A stretch of DNA of 63,392 nucleotides from Lachnospiraceae bacterium (GTDB lineage: Bacteria > Bacillota > Clostridia > Lachnospirales > Lachnospiraceae): contig JAHYZZ010000014.1 of the NCBI GenBank assembly GCA_019424135.1, positions 1 through 63,392 on the forward strand, read 5' to 3'. Shown in pieces: positions 1-8,010 of the stretch. Below the pieces are notes generated by a model. That model was not told the DNA's origin. It ran no database searches and saw nothing but the letters and a program-made list of their open reading frames with translations. Within the stretch, counting starts at the first letter, position 1; every line of letters begins with the position of its first letter. A program made the translations under genes and the position numbers.

Positions 1-789
1 TCCTTGATGATGAATACAGTCCATTGCCACACCCGGTCCGGTAATCTCACACAGTCCATAGATGTCAAACGTATTAATATGCAAAATACTCTCGATTTTC
101 TTTCTCATTTCATCAGTCCAAGGCTCCGCACCGTTGATGCTGGCCTTTAACTGCAGACGGTCTACAATTCCGGCCTCCTGTGCTGCCTCTGCAAGATATA
201 CTGCATAGGAAGGAGTGCAGGCAAACGCTGTCGCCCCGAAGTCCTCCATACACATCAACTGCCGTTTCGTATTTCCTGCAGACATGGGAATTGCCATCGC
301 ACCCAATGCGTGTGCTCCAAAATCAAGTCCCATACCTCCTGTAAATAATCCATAGCCATAGCAGATATGAATTCGGTCTTCTGCAGTCAGCCCCGCCATG
401 GTAAGACCTCTGGCCACACATTCTCCCCATACATCCACATCTTTCTGTGTATAAGAAGCCAGTGTCAGCTTTCCTGTTGTTCCGGAAGTTCCCTGTACTC
501 TGACGATTTGTTCCTGCGGTACCGCCAGCAGGCCAAACGGATAATGGTCTCTTAGGTCTTCCTTTGTAGTGAATGGAAGCTTGTCAATATCCTCGATTCC
601 TCTGATATCTCCAGGTTCTACACCCATCTCATCCATTTTTTTTCGATAAAAATCCACATGTTCATAAACATTTTTTACCTGCTTTACCAGCCGTTCACTT
701 TGCAGAGCAGTCATTTCATCCCTGCTCATGCACTCTATCTTGGGATCTCTGATCCTTTCCACCCAGTTTTCCAGCGCCACTCCTGCCAT
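1..789 (-). CDS. paaK: Phenylacetate-CoA ligase (AMP-forming), 3' end outside window
   Basis: Adenylate-forming ligase that activates phenylacetate or a related aryl acid with ATP and CoA in the cytoplasm. The 263 visible residues are the N-terminal part; the protein continues past the window edge. The AMP-binding signature QGTSGTTGK is seen near residue 105, and the family motifs YGYGLFTGGMG and NGAEPW follow. The start is the ATG at 789, preceded by a GGAGGAG ribosome binding site at about 796-804. It lies 30 bp downstream of iorB and iorA in the same direction. IOR makes aryl-acetyl-CoA from aryl pyruvates, so this ligase may run either way to link aryl acids and their CoA esters during aromatic amino acid fermentation (inference). 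The true aryl substrate cannot be read from the sequence. Confidence 0.9.
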   Translation of the reverse strand, partial: MAGVALENWVERIRDPKIECMSRDEMTALQSERLVKQVKNVYEHVDFYRKKMDEMGVEPGDIRGIEDIDKLPFTTKEDLRDHYPFGLLAVPQEQIVRVQGTSGTTGKLTLASYTQKDVDVWGECVARGLTMAGLTAEDRIHICYGYGLFTGGMGLDFGAHALGAMAIPMSAGNTKRQLMCMEDFGATAFACTPSYAVYLAEAAQEAGIVDRLQLKASINGAEPWTDEMRKKIESILHINTFDIYGLCEITGPGVAMDCIHHQG

Positions 790-819
790 CTTTCTTTCTC
801 TCCTCCTGTCATTTCCTTT

Positions 820-1389
820 TTATAAATGATATCCAACATCAAATGCTTTTTTGTTAATTTCGATTGTCTTTGGCGGTACCGTCTTTTCAATCACTTCATA
901 CCACTGTTCTTTCGTAAAGTCCATGTGCTGTGCGGCGACTCCGAGAACAATCAGATTAAATACTCTGGAATTACCAAGCTTCTTTGCTTCTTCTGTTGCA
1001 TTAACGGTATAAACCTGATGGCGTTCCTTTAATGTCTCAATAATGTGATCCGGATACTGCGCGGCTCCGATCACAACAGGCATAGGATCAATCCTCCAGT
1101 CATTAACCACCAAAGCCCCGTCTTTTTTCAGAAAATGTGCATATCTTAAAGCTTCCAGACATTCAAACGCGATGATCACATCCGCCTGTCCCTCTTCCAC
1201 AATAGGCTCTGCCACATTTTCACCATAGCGCACAAACGTCACAACACTCCCGCCACGCTGTGCCATACCATGCACCTCAGAAAGCTTGACATCATACCCT
1301 GCGGCAATCGCCAGACCTCCCAGCACCCTGCTGGTCAGAAGTGTTCCCTGTCCGCCGACACCGACGATCATAATATTCTTTGTCTCCAT
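820..1389 (-). CDS. iorB: Indolepyruvate ferredoxin oxidoreductase, beta subunit
   Basis: Gamma/beta-type subunit of the oxygen-sensitive 2-ketoacid:ferredoxin oxidoreductase that oxidatively decarboxylates aryl pyruvates (indolepyruvate, phenylpyruvate) to aryl-acetyl-CoA, passing electrons to ferredoxin. The 189-residue length is usual for IorB. Seen motifs: a glycine-rich GVGGQGTLLTS near residues 10-20 and the family motif HGMAQRGGSVV near residues 40-50. The start overlaps the stop of iorA by one base (TAATG), which indicates translational coupling. Its partner iorA is broken by an internal stop, so a functional complex depends on readthrough or on the stop being an error. Confidence 0.92.
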   Translation of the reverse strand: METKNIMIVGVGGQGTLLTSRVLGGLAIAAGYDVKLSEVHGMAQRGGSVVTFVRYGENVAEPIVEEGQADVIIAFECLEALRYAHFLKKDGALVVNDWRIDPMPVVIGAAQYPDHIIETLKERHQVYTVNATEEAKKLGNSRVFNLIVLGVAAQHMDFTKEQWYEVIEKTVPPKTIEINKKAFDVGYHL

Positions 1390-3143
1390 TATCTGTCCCC
1401 CTCCTTTACCAGCTGGATCGCGTCAAATTTACACAGACTCTCACATAGTCCGCATCCAGTACACATGGTATCGTCAATATGAATTGTGCCGTCTGCATTA
1501 CGGGTCATCGCAGGGCATCCCGGCTTCATGCACATACCACATTTCTTGCACTTGTCTGTAAGTGTAGTATAAAGGGGCTTCTTTGCCTTGGAAAGAAGTA
1601 CGCATGGAGTTTTTGTGATAATCACAGATACCTCGTCTTTTTCCACTTCTTCCTTGATGACTTTTTCCAGGTTCTCAATATCGAAGGCATTAATCTCGAT
1701 CACATTCGGCACGCCGATCGCCTTACAAAGAGCCGGAATGTTGATGGCATATGTAGGATCTCCCTGCAGCGTCTTTCCGGTCGCCGCATGGTCCTGATGT
1801 CCAGTCATTCCGGTGGTGGAATTATCAAGGATAATCACGGTACCTGTAGCCTTGTTATACATCATGTTCATCAGAGAATTAACTCCGGTATGAAGAAAAG
1901 TAGAATCTCCAATCACTGCCACCCAGTTTTTGATGTAATCTTTTCCTTTTGCTTTCTCCATACCATGAAGGCTGGAAATACTGGCGCCCATACAGATCGT
2001 GGTATCTACCACACTCAGCGGAGCCACCGCCCCCAGAGTGTAGCAGCCGATATCTCCTGCTGCATGAAGCTTTAATTTATTTAGAACATAGTATACGCTT
2101 CTGTGTGGACATCCGGGGCAAAGGATCGGAGGTCTTCCCGGTGCTTCCGCCGGTTTATCAAGTCCTAAATCTTCCTTCAAGATAGCTTGCCGGATCATGT
2201 TGGCACTATATTCTCCCTGTACGGTGAAGATTTCTTTTCCGATCGCCTGAATCCCCCAGGATTTTACCTGCTCTTCAATGACAGGATCCAGTTCTTCTAC
2301 AATATATAAGGTCTCTACCTTTGAAGCAAATTCCTCAATCAACTTTCTCGGCAGTGGATTGACCATGCCAAGCTTCAACACGGATGCCTCCGGCAGCGCT
2401 TCTTTGACATACTGGTAAGGAATTCCGCTGGTAATCACGCCGATCTTTGGATCCTTCATTTCAATTTTATTGATAGACAATGTATTGGCCGCCTCAGCCA
2501 ACTCCAGATTCCTCTTTTCAATCTCTATGTGACGGATCTTTGCATTGCCCGGCATCATAACAGTCTTCTGAATATTTTTTTCATATGGCTTATCTTCTTT
2601 ACAGACACGTTCTCCCAGCTCTACGATTCCCTGGGAATGCGCAAGCCTTGTAGTGGTTCTGAATACAAAAGGCCGATCGAATTTTTCACTTAAATCAAAG
2701 GCTATCTTCATAAACTCTTTGGCCTCTGAGCTGTCGGAAGGCTCCAGTACCGGAAGCTGTGCGGCTCTTGCCACCATCCGGGTATCCTGTTCATTCTGGG
2801 AACTGTATAATCCCGGATCGTCTGCAACCACGATGACCAGCCCGCCATTGACCCCCATCTAGGATACGGTATACGCAGGATCAGCTGCCACATTAAATCC
2901 CACATGCTTCATGCAGGACATTGCTCTGACACCGGCTACAGATGCACCGATCGCCACCTCGGTAGCTACCTTTTCATTGGGCGACCATTCACAGTACAAG
3001 TCGTCTCTGTACTGCACCAGATATTCACTGATCTCCGTACTGGGCGTACCCGGATAGGCGGCAGATACCTTCACTCCCGCCTCATACGCTCCTCTGGCAA
3101 TGGCCTCATTGCCCAGCATGATCACTTTTTTATTCTCTGACAT
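1389..3143 (-). pseudogene. iorA: Indolepyruvate ferredoxin oxidoreductase alpha subunit, interrupted by an in-frame TAG
   Basis: Large ThDP- and Fe-S-containing subunit of IOR. The first 94 codons (3143-2862) encode the N-terminal pyrimidine-binding part with the AYPGTPSTEI motif. A TAG codon at 2859-2861 follows, then the reading frame resumes without any shift for 489 codons (2858-1389). The downstream part carries the ThDP motif (GDSTFLHTG...DNSTTGMTG) and two C-terminal ferredoxin clusters (CKKCGMCMKPGCP, CTGCGLCESLC). The TAG sits where homologues have Tyr in an SYTGVNGG-like motif, so a single TAC to TAG change explains it. An ATG follows directly (TAGATG), but no ribosome binding site precedes it. 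Everything else is intact. It is either a recent nonsense mutation, a sequencing error, or read through. Confidence 0.85.
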
Positions 3144-3199
3144 ACTACAATTCTTCCTTTCGCTGTTATCATTCTATCTTTTTCTACACGAATGCAATT

Positions 3200-3208
3200 A
3201 TTATATCA
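3200..3208 (-). promoter_or_regulatory. Extended -10 promoter of iorAB
   Basis: On the minus strand TGATATAAT is an extended -10 element about 57 bp upstream of the iorA start. No good -35 is visible (TTTAAT at 17 bp spacing), as is common for extended -10 promoters. A 12-bp palindrome AAATTGCAATTT lies further upstream at 3244-3255; its role is unknown. Confidence 0.45.
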
Positions 3209-3312
3209 TATTACTTTCACGAATTAAAGCATTAAGCCGACAAAAATTGCAATTTCTGATAAGCTCAACAGGGCAACCAAATAACGCCGCGCCATCTTAC
3301 ACAGCCGCACGT

Positions 3313-3804
3313 CTATGCAGATGGCACAGGCAGATGCTTTTTGCATGTATAGGTCTGTGCCTCCACCTTTAAGATACCCACCGTTTTCTCCAACTCCGGG
3401 TTCTCCTTAAACTCCGGAAACTTCTTCCCTGTCTGATGTTTCATCAAGATTTCCAGCGCATGCAGTTTCTCTTTTGAGTCCTCCACAATCGTTGCTCTTC
3501 CACTTCCGCTCATGCTGACAAAATAATAGCTATATTGACAGGCCTTATCTCCCTTTTGAAGGCCATGGCAACCATCCATTTCAAAACCGACTTTTGGTGA
3601 TTTTCGGATCAGCTCCATCTTTTTTCCTTCCTTCGATCCATGAAAATACAAAGTCAATGTTCCGTTCTCTATGATATAACCGTAATTTAAGGGCACGATA
3701 TAAATGCTGTCACCATCCAGAATTGCCAGGCGGCAGACCTTACACTCATCCAGGATTTTTTTAATCTCTTCTGGCTCTGTGACCTCTCTGTCTTTTCTCC
3801 TCAT
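3313..3804 (-). CDS. Pyridoxamine 5'-phosphate oxidase-fold (Nim-like) flavoprotein
   Basis: A 163-residue split-barrel flavoprotein of the PNPOx-like / 5-nitroimidazole-resistance (Nim) family; these small cytoplasmic proteins bind FMN or a similar cofactor and act as reductases of unknown natural substrate. Family features seen: the N-terminal MRRKDREVTEPEEI, the segment CRLAILDGDSIYIVPLNYGY, the FHGSKEGKKMELI motif and the VGFEMDG segment that lines the cofactor site in the family. Ribosome binding site GGAGGAG precedes the ATG. It lies 15 bp downstream of mnmM in the same direction, so the two are probably co-transcribed. Presence of a nim-like gene alone does not show drug resistance; most clostridial copies are housekeeping genes. 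Confidence 0.85.
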   Translation of the reverse strand: MRRKDREVTEPEEIKKILDECKVCRLAILDGDSIYIVPLNYGYIIENGTLTLYFHGSKEGKKMELIRKSPKVGFEMDGCHGLQKGDKACQYSYYFVSMSGSGRATIVEDSKEKLHALEILMKHQTGKKFPEFKENPELEKTVGILKVEAQTYTCKKHLPVPSA

Positions 3805-3819
3805 TCTCTACTCCTCCTT

Positions 3820-4386
3820 CTATTCATTTTTAAAAATAAACACCGGCATGGGAGGCTGATGTTTCCGGTTATAAAATTGATTGATGATCACGGTAAATTC
3901 TCTTGCCGGAAGTTCTTTCAGTAGTTCCAGCAGACGGTTCTTTTCTTCAAATCCGGTGTCTCCTCCGCTGTAAATACAAAGACTCATCACTCCCCCCTCT
4001 TTCAACAGTGAAAGCCCCTTTTTCACTGCACAGACGCTGGTATCGGGCCTGGTTGCAATGCTATGATCTCCACCCGGCAGATAACCGAAATTAAAACAAA
4101 TCACATCCACACTCCCGGGGTTGGCGTAGAAATCCATGTGTTCATGCCCTTCCAGTATCAGCCTTGCCCTCTCCGAAAGTCCATTTTCTTTTAGCAATTT
4201 CCTTGTTGCATCTAACGCCTCCTTCTGGATATCAAAAGCCAAAACCGATCCCGTTTCCTTGGCGATCTGACACAAAAACAACGTATCATGTCCATTTCCC
4301 ATGGTAGCATCAATATATATGCCTCCTGCTCTGGTCTGAGAGCGCAGAATCTTATGACACCAGTCTGTAATCTGTAACGGCTTCAT
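3820..4386 (-). CDS. mnmM: tRNA 5-(aminomethyl)-2-thiouridine methyltransferase (YtqB/MnmM family)
   Basis: Class I SAM-dependent methyltransferase of the rRNA_methylase (PF06962) family. Bacillus subtilis YtqB of this family was shown to be MnmM, which methylates the wobble nm5s2U of tRNA to mnm5s2U. The 188 residues match the family length. Motif I DATMGNGHDTLFL is near residues 26-38, an acidic SAM ribose contact FDIQKE near 56, and NFGYLPGGDH near 99-108. Ribosome binding site GGGGGAT precedes the ATG. The gene lies between the MATE exporter (38 bp upstream) and the Nim-like gene. Confidence 0.85.
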   Translation of the reverse strand: MKPLQITDWCHKILRSQTRAGGIYIDATMGNGHDTLFLCQIAKETGSVLAFDIQKEALDATRKLLKENGLSERARLILEGHEHMDFYANPGSVDVICFNFGYLPGGDHSIATRPDTSVCAVKKGLSLLKEGGVMSLCIYSGGDTGFEEKNRLLELLKELPAREFTVIINQFYNRKHQPPMPVFIFKNE

Positions 4387-4423
4387 TTGCCATCCCCCTT
4401 TGTATTTTGCAATTGTAATTAAG

Positions 4424-5794
4424 TCATGCCTTTTTCATATTCTTAAGCGTCTTTTTGAACTGAATGGTAAACAGAATCATTGTAAATGTGACAGCAATCA
4501 AATCAGCAATGGGTTCGGCAAGATAAACGGCCGTTGCCTGATCATCTCTTAGTATCTGAGGCATGAGATAAATCAGAGGAATCAACAAAACAAACTTCCT
4601 CATCACTGCCACAACGATAGACTCTGCCGCTTTTCCCAGTGCATTAAAGGTCATCTGACATGCCATCTGGATCCCAAACAAAAACATGGAGCCCATATAA
4701 ATACGAAGAGCCGTCCTGGCATATTCCATAAGCTCTGCATCCGAGGTAAACATAGCAGCAAAAGCTCCCGGGAACAACATAACAAAAAGCCACAAAGCAA
4801 ATGCATATCCTATGCTTACCTTAAGCAGTAGCTGAAACGCCCCTTTAACTCTTCGCGAATCCCCGGCACCGTAACAATAACTGATGATCGGCTGAGCCCC
4901 CTGCCCCAGTCCTTGAAGCGGCAGCATGGCAAACTGCATCACACTTGTAAGAATCGTCATCGCGCCTACGGCTATGTCTCCACCATATCTTTGAAGGGAA
5001 CTGTTGAAGCACACGGAAATCACGCTCTCGCTGGCCTGCATAATAAACGTTGCCGCCCCCAGAGCCAGACAAGGGAGTATGATTTTGGGCATAAGCTTAA
5101 GATTTTTAAACTTGATCTTCAGAAACGTCTTCTTTCCACACAGGAAACGAACCACCCATGCGCAGGAAAGGGTCTGGGAGATTATCGTAGCAAAAGCCGC
5201 TCCTCTTACATCCATATCAAATCCAAAAATAAAGACCGGATCCAGAATAATATTAGACACCGCACCGATCAGCACGGAAAGCATTCCCGTTTTTGCAAAT
5301 CCCTGAGCCGTAATAAATGCATTCATTCCCAAAGTGATTTCTACGAAGATTGTCCCCAAGGCGTAAATGTTCATATAACTAACGCCATATTCAATGGTAT
5401 TTTTGCTGGCACCGAATGCCATAAGAAAATCTCGGTTCCAAATCAGCAGCACAGCCGTAAGCGCGACAGAAATAAGGATCTGAAGCATAAAACAATTTCC
5501 CAGCGTCTGCTCCGCCGATTCCTTATCCTGTTTTCCCATAAAAATTGATGCTCTTGGCGCGCCTCCATATCCAACCAGTGCGGCAAACGCAGAAACAATC
5601 ATGATCAGGGGCATGCACACGCCTACTCCTGTCAGCGCAGTCGCGCCGATATCCGGAATATGCCCGATATAAATCCGGTCAACGATATTATAAAGCATAT
5701 TAATCAACTGTGCCGCTACCGTTGGAAGCGCCAGCTTAAGAAGCAATTTTCCCAAAGGCTTTGTACGCAGAAATTCTTTGTCTGTCTGTTCCAT
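4424..5794 (-). CDS. MATE family multidrug/sodium antiporter
   Basis: A 456-residue polytopic membrane protein with about 12 predicted transmembrane helices in two repeated halves, the usual size and layout of MATE exporters (NorM/DinF superfamily; MepA-like branch). The N-terminal motif LALPTVAAQLINMLYNIVDR is typical. Such proteins exchange cationic drugs or metabolites for sodium or protons at the cytoplasmic membrane; the substrate is unknown here. The ATG at 5794 overlaps the stop codon of a 24-codon leader frame (TAATG), and a TTGACG/TATAAT promoter lies about 135 bp upstream. No regulator gene is adjacent, though the leader frame resembles the tail of a MarR-type protein. Confidence 0.93.
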   Translation of the reverse strand: MEQTDKEFLRTKPLGKLLLKLALPTVAAQLINMLYNIVDRIYIGHIPDIGATALTGVGVCMPLIMIVSAFAALVGYGGAPRASIFMGKQDKESAEQTLGNCFMLQILISVALTAVLLIWNRDFLMAFGASKNTIEYGVSYMNIYALGTIFVEITLGMNAFITAQGFAKTGMLSVLIGAVSNIILDPVFIFGFDMDVRGAAFATIISQTLSCAWVVRFLCGKKTFLKIKFKNLKLMPKIILPCLALGAATFIMQASESVISVCFNSSLQRYGGDIAVGAMTILTSVMQFAMLPLQGLGQGAQPIISYCYGAGDSRRVKGAFQLLLKVSIGYAFALWLFVMLFPGAFAAMFTSDAELMEYARTALRIYMGSMFLFGIQMACQMTFNALGKAAESIVVAVMRKFVLLIPLIYLMPQILRDDQATAVYLAEPIADLIAVTFTMILFTIQFKKTLKNMKKA

Positions 5795-5868
5795 TACCTG
5801 TCTCTCCCTTCTTTAGCCTTTCTGTCATTGTCAAACAATTTCTGGAAAAATTGTGTATAGGTCTCCAT
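5794..5868 (-). other. Short leader frame (24 codons) coupled to the MATE gene
   Basis: ATG at 5868 opens a 24-codon frame beginning METYTQFFQKLF and ending in TAA that shares its last A with the MATE start codon (TAATG). The same frame stays open upstream to about 5917 (reading SLNLDIVFGGFTEEK before the ATG), which resembles the C-terminal helix of MarR-type regulators. It may be a translated coupling peptide or the remains of a regulator once placed before the transporter. The ribosome binding site before its ATG is weak. Confidence 0.35.
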
Positions 5869-5930
5869 CTTTTCTTCTGTAAATCCACCAAAGACTATAT
5901 CCAAATTAAGCGAACTATTTTTAGTAAATT

Positions 5931-5958
5931 ATTATAACACGGGGAACTTATTCGTCAA
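5931..5958 (-). promoter_or_regulatory. SigmaA-type promoter of the MATE gene
   Basis: Minus-strand -35 TTGACG (5953-5958), 16-bp spacer, -10 TATAAT (5931-5936). It leaves a leader of roughly 130 nt before the MATE start. Confidence 0.6.
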
Positions 5959-5976
5959 GAAATTATGAATTTAGGT

Positions 5977-6015
5977 GTAGCCGGATGTCCTAAAAAATTC
6001 AGGACATCCGGCTAC
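5977..6015 (-). terminator. 15-bp perfect hairpin downstream of the ABC exporter operon
   Basis: GTAGCCGGATGTCCT (5977-5991) pairs perfectly with AGGACATCCGGCTAC (6001-6015) across a 9-nt A/T-rich loop. It lies about 70 bp after the stop of the ABC exporter gene. A clear U-tract is lacking on the minus strand, so it may be a weak terminator or an mRNA-stabilising hairpin. Confidence 0.5.
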
Positions 6016-6084
6016 TAATAATCTATTTTTATCCTTTTAAAATGAATTGTAAATTTTCATACCATAACGCATGGTGCCTGCTCT

Positions 6085-7986
6085 TTATCCCTGAGCTGCA
6101 AAGTTCCCGGTATACAACTGGTAGTATTTTCCTTTCTTATCAATCAGTTCCTCGTGAGTTCCTCGCTCAATGATCCTTCCCTGTTCCATAACCATGATAC
6201 AGTCAGAGTTCTTGACCGTAGAAAGCCGGTGGGCAATCACAAAAGTGGTCCGTCCCTTCATCAAAGCGTCCATACCTGCCTGTACCAGCTTCTCTGTACG
6301 AGTATCGATAGATGAAGTGGCTTCATCTAGAATCAGAGCCGGAGGATCTGCAACAGCCGCACGGGCAATGGCAAGTAACTGGCGCTGTCCCTGGCTTAAG
6401 TTGACTCCATCACCAGTCAACATCGTTTGATAGCCATCAGGCAGACGCCGGATAAAATCGTCTGCATTGGCAAGCTGTGCTGCTTTGATACACTCTTCGT
6501 CCGTAGCGTCCAGTTTCCCATACCGAATATTTTCCATCACAGTGCCGGTAAACAGGTGGGTATCCTGAAGTACCATTCCTAAAGATCGACGCAGATCCGG
6601 CTTCTTAATCTTATTGATATTGATGCCGTCATAACGAATCTTCCCGTCTGCAATATCATAGAACCGGTTGATCAGGTTGGTAATCGTGGTCTTTCCTGCA
6701 CCGGTGGCCCCGACAAAGGCGATCTTCTGTCCTGGCTTCGCCCAGAGACTGATGTTATGAAGGACAATCTTATCGTCTGTATACCCAAAGTCTACGTCAT
6801 CAAAGACAACTCCACCTTCCAGCTTTGTATACGTAACCGTCCCTTCTGCCTTATGGGGATGCTTCCAGGCCCAAAGATTGGTTCTCTTGGGAGTCTCTGT
6901 CAGTTGTCCTTTTTCGTCTTTTCTCGCGTTAACCAGTTCTACGTATCCTTCATCTAACTCCGGTTTCTGATCCATCAAATCAAAGACTCGCTGCGCACCG
7001 GCTGCTGCATTGACCACAAAGTTGATCTGCTGACTGACCTGGGTAATTGGGTTGGTAAAACTTTTGTTCAGTCCTACAAAAGTAATAACGGTTCCGATAG
7101 TCACGCCTGCCATCTCATGAATTCCCAGAATTGCCCCGATGATGGCCACCAATGCATAGCTGATCCATCCGATATTTGCATTTACGGGCATCAGCAGGTT
7201 TGCATATCGGTTCGCCTTGTTCGTACTGTTTCTAAGCTTCTCATTAACCTCATGAAAATCTTTCATGGCAGCTTCTTCATGACAAAATACCTTGACTACT
7301 TTCTGCCCATCCAGCATTTCTTCAATAAAACCATCCACAGCCCCCAGATCGATCTGCTGACGCACATAATATTTCCCTGACAGTTTTGAAAATTTCGATG
7401 TAACAAACAACATAACAAAAGCTGTCAGAATGGAAATTATGGTCAGCACCGGATTTAAAATGATCATGGTAATCAATGTTGCACACATGGTAATTACAGA
7501 GTTGATGATCTGCGGGATGCTCTGACTCAAAAGCTGCCTCAGGGTGTCCACGTCATTTGTATACACTGACATGATGTCTCCATGTGCGTGGGTGTCAAAA
7601 TACTTAATTGGCAGCGCCTCCATCCTGCCAAACAAATCATTTCTTAAGCGGCGCATGGTACCCTGGCTGACATTAACCATGATCCGGTTATAGGAAAATG
7701 CTGTAATCACACCAATTCCCAAGATGCAGGCCAGGTGAAACAGATCTTTTGCCAGGCCGCTGAAATCATCTGTGCCTTTTTTCAGCATCGGAGTAATATA
7801 ATCATCCACCAAAGTCTGCGGGAAGGTAGCTCCTACAACTGTGGCGATTGCTGTGATCAAAATGCAGACAATGACCAATAAAAATGGATACTTATAATAG
7901 TGAAGCATATATCGGATGACCCGGGTAATCAGCATGGTCGCCGTTGCTGAACGGGTCTTCTTGTTTTCATTGCGGTTCTCGTTCAT
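6085..7986 (-). CDS. Heterodimeric ABC exporter subunit with canonical ATPase site
   Basis: A 633-residue half-transporter: six-helix membrane domain in the first about 340 residues, then a nucleotide-binding domain. Walker A GATGAGKTT, signature LSQGQRQ, Walker B LILDEATSSID and H-loop AHRLS are all canonical, including the catalytic Glu after Walker B. A linker of about 60 residues between the two domains (VELVNARKDEKGQ onward) makes it longer than its partner. It follows the other half-transporter by 24 bp in the MarR-led operon. Family knowledge: such pairs (BmrCD, TM287/288, LmrCD type) expel drugs or lipids from the membrane. The substrate cannot be told from sequence. Confidence 0.93.
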   Translation of the reverse strand: MNENRNENKKTRSATATMLITRVIRYMLHYYKYPFLLVIVCILITAIATVVGATFPQTLVDDYITPMLKKGTDDFSGLAKDLFHLACILGIGVITAFSYNRIMVNVSQGTMRRLRNDLFGRMEALPIKYFDTHAHGDIMSVYTNDVDTLRQLLSQSIPQIINSVITMCATLITMIILNPVLTIISILTAFVMLFVTSKFSKLSGKYYVRQQIDLGAVDGFIEEMLDGQKVVKVFCHEEAAMKDFHEVNEKLRNSTNKANRYANLLMPVNANIGWISYALVAIIGAILGIHEMAGVTIGTVITFVGLNKSFTNPITQVSQQINFVVNAAAGAQRVFDLMDQKPELDEGYVELVNARKDEKGQLTETPKRTNLWAWKHPHKAEGTVTYTKLEGGVVFDDVDFGYTDDKIVLHNISLWAKPGQKIAFVGATGAGKTTITNLINRFYDIADGKIRYDGININKIKKPDLRRSLGMVLQDTHLFTGTVMENIRYGKLDATDEECIKAAQLANADDFIRRLPDGYQTMLTGDGVNLSQGQRQLLAIARAAVADPPALILDEATSSIDTRTEKLVQAGMDALMKGRTTFVIAHRLSTVKNSDCIMVMEQGRIIERGTHEELIDKKGKYYQLYTGNFAAQG

Positions 7987-8010
7987 AGCGTAAATTTCCT
8001 CCTTCCTGTT

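Noticed and set aside
2859..2861. Pyrrolysine or other recoded UAG in iorA
   Set aside because: The position is an ordinary Tyr in the family, not a catalytic residue, no insertion hairpin was seen and no pyl gene is in the window. A nonsense mutation or error is simpler.
3244..3255. Palindrome AAATTGCAATTT upstream of iorA as an operator
   Set aside because: Short and AT-rich, easily found by chance; no regulator gene beside it.
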